64,000 nucleotides of DNA, from positions 1-64,000 of the forward strand of contig NZ_AXAZ01000031.1 of assembly GCF_000473065.1 (NCBI RefSeq). The letters are read 5' to 3'. The notes below the pieces were generated by a model, which was not told where the DNA came from, did not search any database, and saw nothing but the letters and a program-made list of their open reading frames with translations. Shown here one piece after another: positions 1 to 8,100 of the stretch. The stretch's first letter is position 1; the number at the start of each line of letters is the position of its first letter. The DNA is from Bradyrhizobium sp. WSM1743. GTDB lineage: Bacteria; Pseudomonadota; Alphaproteobacteria; Rhizobiales; Xanthobacteraceae. A program made the translations under genes and the position numbers.

Positions 1-1
1 C

Positions 2-133
2 AAGGGCAGCTACCGCTGGGCGCGCGCCCGCTATCTGGGCTTGGCGCGCAACCAGACGCATCTGCGCCTGATCTGCCTCGCCATGAATCTCAAACGATGG
101 GCGGTGCTGTCTCCTGCGGGAGCTGCGGCATGA
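2..133 (+). CDS. Transposase, C-terminal end (partial)
   Basis: Only the last 43 codons are in the window and the frame is open at the left edge. The peptide has the basic Arg/Trp-rich ending (YRWARARYLGLARNQ..., then LAMNLKRW) typical of DDE transposases of the IS5/IS1182 type, where the conserved 'R-Y-x-G-L-A-R' and 'N-L-K-R' motifs close the catalytic domain. No right-hand inverted repeat could be identified in the following 120 bases, so the boundary of the insertion sequence is unknown. Family assignment is from memory of the motif, so the exact IS family is uncertain. Confidence 0.6.
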   Translation, partial: KGSYRWARARYLGLARNQTHLRLICLAMNLKRWAVLSPAGAAA

Positions 134-433
134 CCGCCGCCGCCCGACGCCAGCGGTCGGCCGCGGAAAACGCACCCATTCCACGCCGCGCGCCGTCCGA
201 CGCCGCGCAAAAAAAGCCCGACATCGGGAACCACTCGCTCACATCCCATTAAGCAAAGCTCTCGCTTGCGGGAGAGGTCGGCGCGAAGCGCCGGGTGAGG
301 GTTCTCTCCGCTAGGGGATTGTCCCATTGCGGAAGCACCCTCTCCCCAACCCTCTCCCGCAAGCGGGAGAGGGAGCCCAACTTCGACTTTGCGGCTATCG
401 AGCCTCATCTCATCACGCTTTAGGACAACGCGA
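134..433. other. Intergenic stretch with a palindromic repeat
   Basis: No convincing gene. The left half is GC-rich sequence next to the transposase. The right half (259-373) is a member of the CTCTCCCGC-type palindromic repeat family, listed separately. The apparent open frames here are in repeat sequence and have no ribosome-binding sites. Confidence 0.6.
259..373. repeat. Palindromic intergenic repeat, family A (copy 1)
   Basis: Outer arms CTCTCGCTTGCGGGAGAG and CTCTCCCGCAAGCGGGAGAG flank a variable core containing GCGAAGCGCCGGGTGAGGG. The same arrangement recurs at 2923-3064, 35041-35188, 43915-44055 and 47683-47790. These elements lie between genes and fold into long hairpins. Confidence 0.8.
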
Positions 434-1255
434 TCAGCCGCCGATCTGCTTCTCGCCGTGCCGCTCCGACAGCGTGAAAATCTCGACGCCCGTCGCCGTC
501 ACGCCGACGGAGTGCTCGAACTGCGCCGAGAGCGAGCGGTCGCGGGTGACGGCGGTCCAGCCGTCGGAGAGGATCTTCACGTGCGGCTTGCCAAGATTGA
601 TCATCGGCTCGATGGTGAAGAACATGCCGGGCTTGAGCTGCACGCCCTCGCCGGGCCGGCCGATATGGATGATGTTCGGCTCGTCGTGGAACATGCGCCC
701 GAGGCCATGGCCGCAGAAATCGCGCACCACGCTCATGCCCTGCGGCTCGACGAAGCTCTGGATGGCGTGGCCGATGTCGCCGGTGGTGGCGCCGGGCTTC
801 ACCGCGGCGATGCCGCGCATCATGGCCTCATAGGTCACCTCGATCAGCCGCTCGGCCTTGCGGGCGATCGGGCCGATCGCATACATCCGGCTGGAGTCGC
901 CATACCAGCCGTCGACGATGAAGGTGACGTCGATATTGACGATGTCGCCTTCCTTCAGCGGACGGTCGCCCGGCATGCCGTGGCAGACCACGTGGTTGAG
1001 CGAGGTGCAGGTCGAGTAGCGGTAGCCGCGATACATCAGCGTCGCCGGATAGGCATTGTTGCTGAAGGCGAAGTCGCGGACGAATTCGTCGATCTTCGAG
1101 GTCGGCACGCCCGGTCCGACGATGTCGGTGAGCTCGTCGAGGCATTTCGCCACCAGCGCACCCGCCTTGCGCATGCCGGCAAAGGCGTTCGGCCCATGCA
1201 GCTTGATCTGTCCGGTCTTGCGCAGGGAGGTATCGGTGGCTTCGACGTAGCTCAT
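434..1255 (-). CDS. map: Methionine aminopeptidase, type I
   Basis: 273-residue enzyme that removes the initiator methionine from nascent proteins in the cytoplasm. The five metal ligands of the pita-bread fold are visible: Asp109 and Asp120 (NIDV...GWYGDSSR), His183 (CGHGLG), Glu216 (FTIEPM) and Glu247 (FEHSV). The conserved substrate-contacting His92 lies in CHGMPGD. I start at the ATG at 1255 (MSYVEA), preceded by a GAGAAGA-like ribosome-binding site; a TTG three codons upstream is also in frame. Length matches the family. The gene stands alone between a repeat and a convergent region, with no operon partner. Confidence 0.97.
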   Translation of the reverse strand: MSYVEATDTSLRKTGQIKLHGPNAFAGMRKAGALVAKCLDELTDIVGPGVPTSKIDEFVRDFAFSNNAYPATLMYRGYRYSTCTSLNHVVCHGMPGDRPLKEGDIVNIDVTFIVDGWYGDSSRMYAIGPIARKAERLIEVTYEAMMRGIAAVKPGATTGDIGHAIQSFVEPQGMSVVRDFCGHGLGRMFHDEPNIIHIGRPGEGVQLKPGMFFTIEPMINLGKPHVKILSDGWTAVTRDRSLSAQFEHSVGVTATGVEIFTLSERHGEKQIGG

Positions 1256-1377
1256 GCGTGTCAAATCTTCTCGGGGCTGATCTCGATATCGGCGGAAAGG
1301 CTTGATTTCAGGCCCTAATTTAATGATTGGCGGCCTTCATGCAAGCCGAGGGTGCCAGCCTTGGGTGCGAAAGGGTC

Positions 1378-2694
1378 CTAATTCGGGACTTCTACGGTGG
1401 TTTCCACCGGCAGGGCGCCGCCGCGGATGCGGATTTCGCGGACGGGGTAGGGAACCCGGATGCCCTCGCGCTTGAACGCGTCCCACAGCTCCAGCATCAC
1501 GTCGCTCTTGACCTTGTCCATGCCGTCGGGGTCGGCGATCCAGAAGGTCAGCGAGAACTTCATCCCGGCTTCCGCGAACTCGGTCAGGATGCAAGTTGGC
1601 GGCTTGCCCTTCTGCGCGCGCGAATGGGCGGCGGCGGTCTCGGCGGCGAGTGTGCAGACCAGGCGGGGATCAGCGTCGTAATTGGTGCCGAAGGCGATCT
1701 TCACCAGCGTGTTCTTGTCGGTATAGGTCCAGTTGACGACCTTCTGCGTCACCAGATCCTCGTTCGGCACCAGGAATTCGCGGCCGTCGCCGGCGGCGAC
1801 GGAAATATAGCGCGTCTTCATCGCACTGATGCGACCGGTATTGTCGCCGATGGTGACGAGATCGCCGGGCTTCACCGATTTGTCGGCGAGCAGGATGATA
1901 CCCGAGATGAAATTGGCGACGATCTTCTGCAGGCCGATACCGATGCCGACGCCGACCGCGCCGGAGAACACCGCGAGCGCCGAGAGGTCGATGCCGACGG
2001 CGCCGAGCGCGATGACGATTGCGACGGCAAGAAGCCCGATGCGGATGATCTTCACCAGCAGCACCTGCACCGACGGCGTGAGATCGGTGGTCGCGTTGAT
2101 CCGGCTCTCGGCGAAATTGCTCGCGATGTTGGTGAGCCACAGCGCGATCAGCAGCAGCGCGCCGGCCTTGAGCGCCAAGAGCGGGGTCAGCCTGAGGCCG
2201 CCGAGCACGATCGCGAACGAATCCAGCAGGTCGACCGTCGCGTCGAGCTGGCCGACGATGGAGAGCGCGGCGACGAACCACGCCGTGATCGACACCAGCT
2301 TGACGATGAATGCGTTGCGCAGCACCGAGGTCACGAGCCGGATCACGAGCCAGGCGAAGCCCAGCTTGGCTGCGACCATCAGGAGATAGCTGCGGCTCGG
2401 CCAGGTCGCGTGGTACATCACCACGCGCGAGATGATCACGAGCAGCGTGAACACCGCCGTCGAGGCACTGGAGACCATCACCCGGACGAAGTGCCGGAGC
2501 GGCAGCGGCCAGCGCATCGCCAGTGACGTCATGTCGACGCGGCTGCGAATGGCGGCCTCCGCGGCGTAGGCGATGCCGGCCGCGGCCAGGATGAGACCGA
2601 ATTGCAGGTAGAACCAGGGTGAGGAGATTTCCGCCCCGACGCTGCGCGCGGTCGTCTGCACGAACTCCATGAAATCTTTGAGGTCCATGTCCAT
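1378..2694 (-). CDS. MscS-family mechanosensitive ion channel
   Basis: 438-residue inner-membrane protein. The N-terminal half contains several hydrophobic segments. The conserved pore helix and beta domain of MscS follow: 'SGAVGVGIGIGLQKIVANFISGIILLADKSVKPGD' (about residues 235-270, Gly/Ala-rich TM3), then 'GRISAMKTRYISV' and 'VPNEDLVTQKVVNWTY'. It probably opens on hypo-osmotic shock to release solutes. The open frame continues far upstream through repeat sequence into the opposite antiporter gene; I start at the ATG at 2694 (MDMDLKDF) because the upstream peptide is charged low-complexity shadow sequence. A second ATG lies two codons later. Confidence 0.9.
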   Translation of the reverse strand: MDMDLKDFMEFVQTTARSVGAEISSPWFYLQFGLILAAAGIAYAAEAAIRSRVDMTSLAMRWPLPLRHFVRVMVSSASTAVFTLLVIISRVVMYHATWPSRSYLLMVAAKLGFAWLVIRLVTSVLRNAFIVKLVSITAWFVAALSIVGQLDATVDLLDSFAIVLGGLRLTPLLALKAGALLLIALWLTNIASNFAESRINATTDLTPSVQVLLVKIIRIGLLAVAIVIALGAVGIDLSALAVFSGAVGVGIGIGLQKIVANFISGIILLADKSVKPGDLVTIGDNTGRISAMKTRYISVAAGDGREFLVPNEDLVTQKVVNWTYTDKNTLVKIAFGTNYDADPRLVCTLAAETAAAHSRAQKGKPPTCILTEFAEAGMKFSLTFWIADPDGMDKVKSDVMLELWDAFKREGIRVPYPVREIRIRGGALPVETTVEVPN

Positions 2695-2922
2695 CGGTCT
2701 CGTCGGCAAAGCGGGAGGAATTGATTCGAGGGAGCCGCAGAATCCCACAAAGGGCTCAGGCAGGCCATCGATACACCGGTAAGTGAAGCGCGTTAAGGCC
2801 GTAAAATACGGGCAGATTGCCGCGAGGAGCGAAAATGGGTTGGCGCGCGAGTCCGCCGACGATAAGGATGCATAAGCACATGTTTTTGAGATGGGAAATT
2901 CCGTCGAGGGCGGCGCGCTTCG

Positions 2923-3064
2923 CCTCTCCCCGCTTGCGGGGAGAGGCCGAAATTCGAGCGCAGCTTGAATTTCGGGTGAGGGGGACTCTCCGCGAGTCCA
3001 ACTCCTGCCACCCTCGCGGAGACTCCCCCTCACCCCACCCTCTCCCCGCAAGCGGGGCGAGGGA
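2923..3064. repeat. Palindromic intergenic repeat, family A (copy 2)
   Basis: Arms CCTCTCCCCGCTTGCGGGG and CTCTCCCCGCAAGCGGGG enclose a second, inner inverted repeat (GGGGGACTCTCCGCGAG / CTCGCGGAGACTCCCCC). It lies between the divergent MscS and antiporter genes, just upstream of the latter, so it could form a very stable double hairpin. Confidence 0.8.
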
Positions 3065-3126
3065 GTGCCCGGCCGGTGGCTACCTGACCTGAATTCGTCC
3101 ATTCCCCGAGTAACCCGCAGCACCGC

Positions 3127-4920
3127 ATGGCTTCCCTCGACTCCGTCAGCCTCGCCATATTGCTCGGCGCCGTCCTCGTCATGGCCGGCATCCTGTCGAG
3201 CCTGCTCGCGCTGCGCTTCGGCGCGCCGCTGCTGCTCGTCTTTCTTGTCATCGGCATGCTCGCCGGCGATTCCGGCCCCGGGCAGCTGCAGTTCGACGAC
3301 GTCCGCACCACCTATCTGGTCGGCTCCGTCGCGCTTGCCTTGATCCTGTTCGACGGCGGCTTGCGCACGCGCTTTGCCAGCATCCGCACCGTGCTCGCGC
3401 CCTCCGTGGTGCTCGCGACCGTCGGCGTGCTGCTGACCGCGCTGGTCACGGCACCGTTCGCGAAATATGCGCTCGACCTCAACTGGGCGGAGTCGCTGCT
3501 GGTCGGTGCCGTGGTGGCCTCGACCGATGCGGCCGCCGTGTTCCTGCTGGTGCACACCCAGGGGCTGCGCCTGCGCCCGCGCGTCGGCGCGACGCTGGAG
3601 GCGGAGTCCGGCACCAACGATCCCTTCGCGATCTTCCTCACACTGATGCTGGTGGAATACATCTCGGTCGGTTCGAGCTCGCCCGGCCATGTGCTGATGG
3701 AGTTCGTGCTGGAGGCGGCGCTGGGCGCCGTCGTCGGCGTGTTCGGCGGCCGCCTCGTCGTGATCGCGCTCAACCAGGTGGCGCTGCCGCAGGGCCTGCA
3801 TGCACCGTTCGTGACCACGGGCGCGCTCGTGATCTTCGGCGGCTCGCAGATCATGCACGCCTCCGGCTTCCTCGCGGTCTATCTCGCCGGCATCATCATC
3901 GGCAACCGGCCGACCCGCGCGCATAATTCGGTGGTGACGTTCCTCGATGCCGCGACCTGGCTGGCGCAGATCGTGATGTTCGTGCTGCTTGGCCTTCTGG
4001 TCTCGCCGAGCCGGCTCGGCGCAAGCGTGCTGCCGGCGGTTGCCGTCGCGCTGATCCTGATGCTGGTGGCGCGGCCGCTCGCAGTGTTCGTGTGCCTTTC
4101 GCCGTTCCGCTTCAACTGGCGCGAAAAGATCTTCATCGCCTGGACCGGCTTACGCGGCGCGGTCGCGATCTTCCTGGCCTCGATCCCGATGCTGGTCGGG
4201 CTGTCCAAGGCCTATCTCTATTTCGACGTCGCCTTCGTCGTCGTCATCATCTCGCTCTTGCTGCAAGGCTGGACGCTTGCCCCTGCCGCGCGCAAGCTGC
4301 ACGTCGCGCTGCCGCGCGCCGAGCGCGGCCCGCGCCGCGTCGAATTGGATCTGCCCGGCCAGCTCGAGCAGCAGCTGGTCGGCTATCCGGTGCGGCCCAA
4401 GAGCCTGTATTTCCGTCGCGGCCTGATCCCGTCCTGGTCCAAGCCGACGCTCGTCATCCGCAACGAGAACATCCTGACGCCGACGGAAGCCGACCCGATC
4501 GCGACGGGCGACTACATCTATCTGCTGGCGCCGCCGGAAAAGGCCGAGTCGCTCGACCGCTTCTTCGTCGACATGCAGCCGAGCACTGCGCCCGATCCGC
4601 ATCTGCTCGGCGACTTCATGGTCTCCGGCGAGCACACGCTCGCCGAGCTCGCGGAGATCTACGGCGTGAAGGTGAGCGAGGACGAGAGCAAGCTCACGCT
4701 CGCCGACTATTTCGACGTCCATCTCGATCGCGCGCCGAAGGAAGGCGCTGAGCTCGCGCTGGACGAGATCGTGCTTGTCGCGCGCTCGATTTCCGGCGGC
4801 CGCGTCAACGTCGTCGGCCTCCGCTTGCCCGAGGAAGACGAGACGCCCGCGCCGCTGACGCGCGCGCAGGCGCTGCGCAAGAGGCTTGCGGAGTTGTGGA
4901 CCTCGGTCGCGGGGGTTTAG
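3127..4920 (+). CDS. K+/H+ antiporter of the CPA1 family (NhaP2/CvrA-like)
   Basis: 597-residue membrane antiporter. Residues about 8-395 form the Na+/H+-exchanger core with about a dozen hydrophobic segments. The core includes 'LILFDGGLRTRFASI' and the ion-binding region 'VVASTDAAAVFLL...EAESGTNDPFAIFLT', the ST/ND motif pair typical of CPA1. The C-terminal about 190 residues are soluble and resemble the TrkA-C plus CorC/HlyC-type domains found in NhaP2 (formerly CvrA). It would exchange cytoplasmic K+ or Na+ for H+ during osmotic adaptation, which fits its position beside a mechanosensitive channel transcribed divergently. Ion specificity cannot be read from the sequence. Confidence 0.9.
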   Translation: MASLDSVSLAILLGAVLVMAGILSSLLALRFGAPLLLVFLVIGMLAGDSGPGQLQFDDVRTTYLVGSVALALILFDGGLRTRFASIRTVLAPSVVLATVGVLLTALVTAPFAKYALDLNWAESLLVGAVVASTDAAAVFLLVHTQGLRLRPRVGATLEAESGTNDPFAIFLTLMLVEYISVGSSSPGHVLMEFVLEAALGAVVGVFGGRLVVIALNQVALPQGLHAPFVTTGALVIFGGSQIMHASGFLAVYLAGIIIGNRPTRAHNSVVTFLDAATWLAQIVMFVLLGLLVSPSRLGASVLPAVAVALILMLVARPLAVFVCLSPFRFNWREKIFIAWTGLRGAVAIFLASIPMLVGLSKAYLYFDVAFVVVIISLLLQGWTLAPAARKLHVALPRAERGPRRVELDLPGQLEQQLVGYPVRPKSLYFRRGLIPSWSKPTLVIRNENILTPTEADPIATGDYIYLLAPPEKAESLDRFFVDMQPSTAPDPHLLGDFMVSGEHTLAELAEIYGVKVSEDESKLTLADYFDVHLDRAPKEGAELALDEIVLVARSISGGRVNVVGLRLPEEDETPAPLTRAQALRKRLAELWTSVAGV

Positions 4921-4970
4921 CGCTCGCGCCGTCCGCGTTCAGTTTGGCGGTACGGAATCAACCACAAGCT

Positions 4971-5050
4971 CGTCATTGCGAGCGAAGCGAAGCAATCCAG
5001 AATCGTTCCGCGGAGGCAGCCTGGATTGCTTCGCTACGCTCGCAATGACG
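4971..5050. repeat. Palindromic intergenic repeat, family B (copy 1)
   Basis: CGTCATTGCGAGCGAAGCGA...GCAATCCAG is mirrored by CTGGATTGCTTCGCTACGCT...CGCAATGACG with a short central spacer. A second copy with the same arms lies at 36036-36115. Such near-perfect 80-bp palindromes are common between rhizobial genes. Confidence 0.85.
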
Positions 5051-5179
5051 GTGTTTGTTGAAGCACCATCTCTCAACGGCAGCATCTCAGCCCGCGGCAG
5101 TGGAACCCGGGGGCCAGACAACCGCCACCAAATCGCCGCATCCGGCGAAGATTTGCGCGGCCTCGTGACCGCGAAACCC

Positions 5180-5204
5180 GGAACGGTCCGCGGCTCCGCT
5201 CGTT
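5180..5204 (+). promoter_or_regulatory. EcfG-type general stress response promoter
   Basis: GGAAC at 5180-5184 and CGTT at 5201-5204 are separated by exactly 16 bases. This matches the GGAAC-N16/17-CGTT consensus known for the alphaproteobacterial ECF sigma factor EcfG. It lies 40 bases upstream of the PepSY gene start, a suitable distance for its promoter. Confidence 0.75.
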
Positions 5205-5244
5205 TTAAGCCGCGTAACGGCTTGGACTGACAGGAGTATGCCAA

Positions 5245-5505
5245 ATGCGAAAGTTCATCCTTCCGATCGCGATCGCCCTTGCACTCGGCGGAGCGGCGCC
5301 GGCGATGGCCTATGACACCGGCGACCAGATCTCGATGCAGGTCGCGCTCGATGTCGCCAGTGATCTCGGCGTCGTGACGGTCTCGCACACGAACTTCCTC
5401 GGTGACGAATGGGAGGTCGATGGACGAGACAGTGCCGGCCGCTGGATGGAGGTCTATGTCGACGCGAGCACCGGCGAGGTGCGCAACGTCGAGCGTGGCT
5501 GGTAG
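5245..5505 (+). CDS. Small secreted PepSY-domain protein
   Basis: 86 residues: a signal peptide (MRKFILPIAIALALGGAAPAMA, cleavage after AMA) followed by one compact PepSY-like domain ending 'RWMEVYVDASTGEVRNVERGW'. PepSY domains are usually extracytoplasmic and are thought to bind or inhibit peptidases; the specific partner is unknown. It stands alone behind a GGAAC-N16-CGTT promoter and a GACAGGAG ribosome-binding site, so it probably belongs to the EcfG general stress regulon. A family C palindrome follows the stop codon. Confidence 0.85.
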   Translation: MRKFILPIAIALALGGAAPAMAYDTGDQISMQVALDVASDLGVVTVSHTNFLGDEWEVDGRDSAGRWMEVYVDASTGEVRNVERGW

Positions 5506-5523
5506 CCGCGCCTAAGCGGACCT

Positions 5524-5608
5524 GTAAGCCCGGATGGAGCGCAGCGCAATCCGGGAAATGCTTACACGCTGCAAGAACCCGGATTACGCTGCGCTCCATC
5601 CGGGCTAC
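5524..5608. repeat. Palindromic intergenic repeat, family C (copy 1)
   Basis: AGCCCGGATGGAGCGCAGCG is mirrored by CGCTGCGCTCCATCCGGGCT with an inner CAATCCGGG / CCCGGATT pair. It lies between two convergent genes (PepSY protein and modC), where it may serve as a bidirectional terminator. The other copy is at 55434-55521. Confidence 0.85.
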
Positions 5609-5615
5609 GGTCGCC

Positions 5616-6278
5616 TCACGTCAGCACCTTCACCCCGCCGAAACTCGTCACGCGGCCCTGCTTCAGCATCACGATCTGCGTCGCGAGCTGGCGCAGCTCG
5701 GCGGCGTCGTGGCTGACATAGACCATGGGAACGTTGGCTTCGTCCCGCAGCCGCACCAGATAAGGCAGGATCTCGAGCTTGCGGCCCTCGTCGAGCGCGC
5801 CGAGCGGCTCGTCGAGCAGCAGCAGGCGCGGCTTCGACAATAGCGCGCGTCCGAGCGCGACGCGCTGGCGCTCGCCGCCGGAGAGCTTTCCGGGGCGGCG
5901 GCCCTGCAGGGCACCGATGTCGAGCAGGTCGATGATGCGCCTGTGCTGGACAGGATCGGACGGCAGGCGGTTCATCCGCCGTCCGTAATCGAGATTCTGT
6001 GCGACGTTGAGATGCGGGAACAGCCGCGCATCCTGGAATACATAGCCGATGCGGCGGCGCCAGGCCGGGACATGGATGCCGGCCGCGGTGTCGTCGACGG
6101 TTTCGCCGTCGATCACGATGGTGCCGCGGTCGGGCCGCAACAGCCCGGCGATCATGTTGACCAGTGAGGTCTTGCCGGCGCCCGACGCGCCGAACAGGCC
6201 GATGGCGCGGCCTTCGCTGCTGAAGGATGCATGCAGCGAGAATTCGCCAAGCTGCTTTTCGATGTCGACGCGCAGCAT
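5616..6278 (-). CDS. modC: Molybdate ABC transporter, ATP-binding protein (short form)
   Basis: 220-residue ABC ATPase that powers molybdate import. Walker A is GASGAGKT (residues 30-37). The Q-loop FQDARLFPH, signature LSGGERQRVALGRALL, Walker B LLLLDEP and switch His (YVSHD) are all present. The typical ModC is about 350 residues and ends in a molybdate-binding TOBE/Mop domain; this protein stops right after the ATPase core ('GGVKVLT'), so it lacks that regulatory domain. The ATG at 6278 follows the modB stop by 2 bases, so the two are translationally linked. The upstream extension of the frame is a shadow of modB. Confidence 0.92.
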   Translation of the reverse strand: MLRVDIEKQLGEFSLHASFSSEGRAIGLFGASGAGKTSLVNMIAGLLRPDRGTIVIDGETVDDTAAGIHVPAWRRRIGYVFQDARLFPHLNVAQNLDYGRRMNRLPSDPVQHRRIIDLLDIGALQGRRPGKLSGGERQRVALGRALLSKPRLLLLDEPLGALDEGRKLEILPYLVRLRDEANVPMVYVSHDAAELRQLATQIVMLKQGRVTSFGGVKVLT

Positions 6279-6280
6279 GG

Positions 6281-6976
6281 TCAGTTTCCGTGCAGCCGCG
6301 CGGTGGCGCGGCGGGCGAACCACTCGGCGGCAATCAGCGCGCCCAGCGCCAGCACGATCGAGACGATCACCAGCCGTCCCGCCGCGGCATCGCCGTCCGG
6401 CGTCTGGATCAGCGAATAGATCGCCGAGGAAATCGTCTGGGTCTCGCCGGGAATGTTGGAGACGAAAGTGATCGTCGCGCCGAACTCGCCGATCGCCTTG
6501 GCGAAGCCCAGCACCATGCCGGCGAGCACGCCGGGCAGCGCCAGCGGCAGCGTCACCGTGAAGAACACTTTCCATGGGGCTGCGCCAAGCGTCTCGGCGG
6601 CCTGCTCGAGCCGGCGGTCGATCGCCTCGATCGACAGCCGCATCGGGCGCACCAGCAGTGGAAACGCCATCACGCCGCAGGCCAGCGCCGCGCCGGTCCA
6701 GCGGAATGCGAAGACGATCCCGAGATGGTCGGCGAGAAAGCCGCCGACGAGGCCGCGCCGGCCGAAGGTCAGGAGCAGGAGATAGCCGGTGACGACAGGC
6801 GGCAGCACCAGCGGCAGATGCACGAGTGCATCGAGCAGCGACTTGCCCCAGAAATCACGCCGTGCGAGCAGCCACGCCAGTGCGATGCCGAATGGCGTCG
6901 CCACCAGCGTTGCGATGATGGCGACCCTGAGCGAGAGCAGGATCGCCGTCCATTCGGCGGGGGAAATCTCAGACAT
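6281..6976 (-). CDS. modB: Molybdate ABC transporter permease
   Basis: 231-residue inner-membrane permease with five or six hydrophobic segments. The EAA loop that docks the ATPase is 'AAETLGAAPWKVFFTVTLPLALPGVLAGMVLGFAKAIGEFGAT', highly characteristic of ModB. I start at ATG 6976 (MSEISPAEW); a TTG eight codons upstream is in frame but overlaps less well. The gene lies 27 bases after modA and 2 bases before modC, forming the operon modABC on the minus strand. Confidence 0.94.
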   Translation of the reverse strand: MSEISPAEWTAILLSLRVAIIATLVATPFGIALAWLLARRDFWGKSLLDALVHLPLVLPPVVTGYLLLLTFGRRGLVGGFLADHLGIVFAFRWTGAALACGVMAFPLLVRPMRLSIEAIDRRLEQAAETLGAAPWKVFFTVTLPLALPGVLAGMVLGFAKAIGEFGATITFVSNIPGETQTISSAIYSLIQTPDGDAAAGRLVIVSIVLALGALIAAEWFARRATARLHGN

Positions 6977-7003
6977 CAAGCCGCAGATATCACGTCGCAA
7001 GAC

Positions 7004-7789
7004 TTAAGTTATGGGACTGATCAGGAACTTGAAGCCGTATTTTTCCAGAATGGTCTTGGCCGCCGTCGAGCGCAGGAAGGCGAGATAGTCATTCGTCTCC
7101 GGCTTGGCGGTGATGGTCGCAGCGACCGGATAGATGATCGCGGGATGCGAATCCGCCGGGAAGGTGCCGACGATCTTCACACCGGGCTCGACCTTGGCGT
7201 CGGTGAAATAGACGATGCCGAGTACGGCCTCGCCGCGGGCAACCAGCGTCAGCGCCGCCCGCACGCTCTCCGCCATGGCGAATTTCGGCTCGGCCGCCTG
7301 CCACGCGCCGAGCTTCTCCAGCGCAGTCTTGGCATATTTGCCTGCTGGCACGGACTTGACGTCGCCGGTTGCGATCCTGCCGTCTCCGGCGAGCTTGGCG
7401 AGATCGAAACCTTGCGCGATCGTCACGCTGTCGATCCTGGAATCCTTCGGCGCGATCAGCACGATGCTGTTGCCGAGCAGGTTGACTCTGGAAGACGCGT
7501 TGATGGTCTTCCTGGCAATCGCGTAGTCCATCCAGTCGGTGTCGGCCGAGACGAACACGTCGGCCGGCGCGCCCTGCTCGATCTGCCTGGCCAGCACCGA
7601 GCTTGCGGCATAGCTGACGCTGAACTTGACGCCGGTCCTGGCGGTGTAGGCGGCGTCGATCTCGTCCAGCGCGTTCTTCATCGAGGCGGCGGCGAACACG
7701 GTGATGGTCTTGTCCTCGGCCGAGGCGGGCGAGAGGGCGGTGCTGGCGAGGATGAGGAAGGCAGTGAAAAGTCCTGATATCCGAAACAT
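7004..7789 (-). CDS. modA: Molybdate ABC transporter, substrate-binding protein
   Basis: 261-residue periplasmic protein with a cleavable signal peptide (ending SPASAEDK, about residue 24). It starts with the family hallmark 'TITVFAAASMKNALDEI', where the Ser binds the oxyanion, and contains 'YAASSVLARQIEQGAPADVFVSAD' and a late 'GIVYFTDA'. It captures molybdate (or tungstate) for ModB/ModC, supplying Mo for nitrogenase, nitrate reductase and other molybdoenzymes. First gene of modABC. I found no clear ModE palindrome upstream. Confidence 0.95.
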   Translation of the reverse strand: MFRISGLFTAFLILASTALSPASAEDKTITVFAAASMKNALDEIDAAYTARTGVKFSVSYAASSVLARQIEQGAPADVFVSADTDWMDYAIARKTINASSRVNLLGNSIVLIAPKDSRIDSVTIAQGFDLAKLAGDGRIATGDVKSVPAGKYAKTALEKLGAWQAAEPKFAMAESVRAALTLVARGEAVLGIVYFTDAKVEPGVKIVGTFPADSHPAIIYPVAATITAKPETNDYLAFLRSTAAKTILEKYGFKFLISPIT

Positions 7790-8100
7790 GGGATGCGCTC
7801 CGTGCGAGCTTGCGCGCGCAAGGCAGCACGCGCAAATCTGGCGTCGAATGGGTCGGATGCGACGGGCGGAAGCGCTGTTCCACGGTCCCCTTGGAACGGC
7901 TTACGGCCGGCGGGGATATCGCAGTAGCGAAGATAACAGGCCGGAGCCTCAGGTCAAATCTGGTTCGTCATCTCGGACCAGCGCGCCATAAGCACAACTG
8001 TCGTCCCGGACAAGCTTAGCTCCGGACAACGCGCAGCGTTGCCCCGAGCGGAGCGCCGATCCGGGACGGCGGTGGGTGAGGTGATAGCGTGCCCCTCACG
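7790..8100. other. Intergenic region upstream of modA
   Basis: 310 bases without a supported gene. The modA promoter must lie in the first part (on the minus strand), but no clear operator is visible. The last part (8000-8069) is a GTCCCGGA-type palindromic repeat that separates modA from mepA. Confidence 0.5.
8000..8069. repeat. GTCCCGGACAAG / GATCCGGGAC palindromic repeat
   Basis: TCGTCCCGGACAAGC...GCGCCGATCCGGGACGGC forms an imperfect inverted repeat of about 70 bases with an inner GCGCAGCGTTG/GAGCGGAGCGC-like core. It sits just downstream of mepA. Confidence 0.55.

Larger units (their letters stand above)
4921..5244. other. Intergenic region with family B repeat and stress promoter
   Basis: No gene seen. 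It holds the family B palindrome (4971-5050) and the EcfG-type promoter (5180-5204), both listed separately. The short open frames here run through the repeat and have no ribosome-binding site. Confidence 0.6.

Noticed and set aside
1378..3924. 848-codon minus-strand frame
   Set aside because: Only the last 438 codons are the MscS channel. The rest runs through a palindromic repeat and antisense to the antiporter, giving charged low-complexity peptide.
7790..8000. Possible ModE operator upstream of modA (GTTAT ... ATATC)
   Set aside because: The half-sites are short, the spacing does not match the ModE palindrome, and the sequence between them is unrelated.
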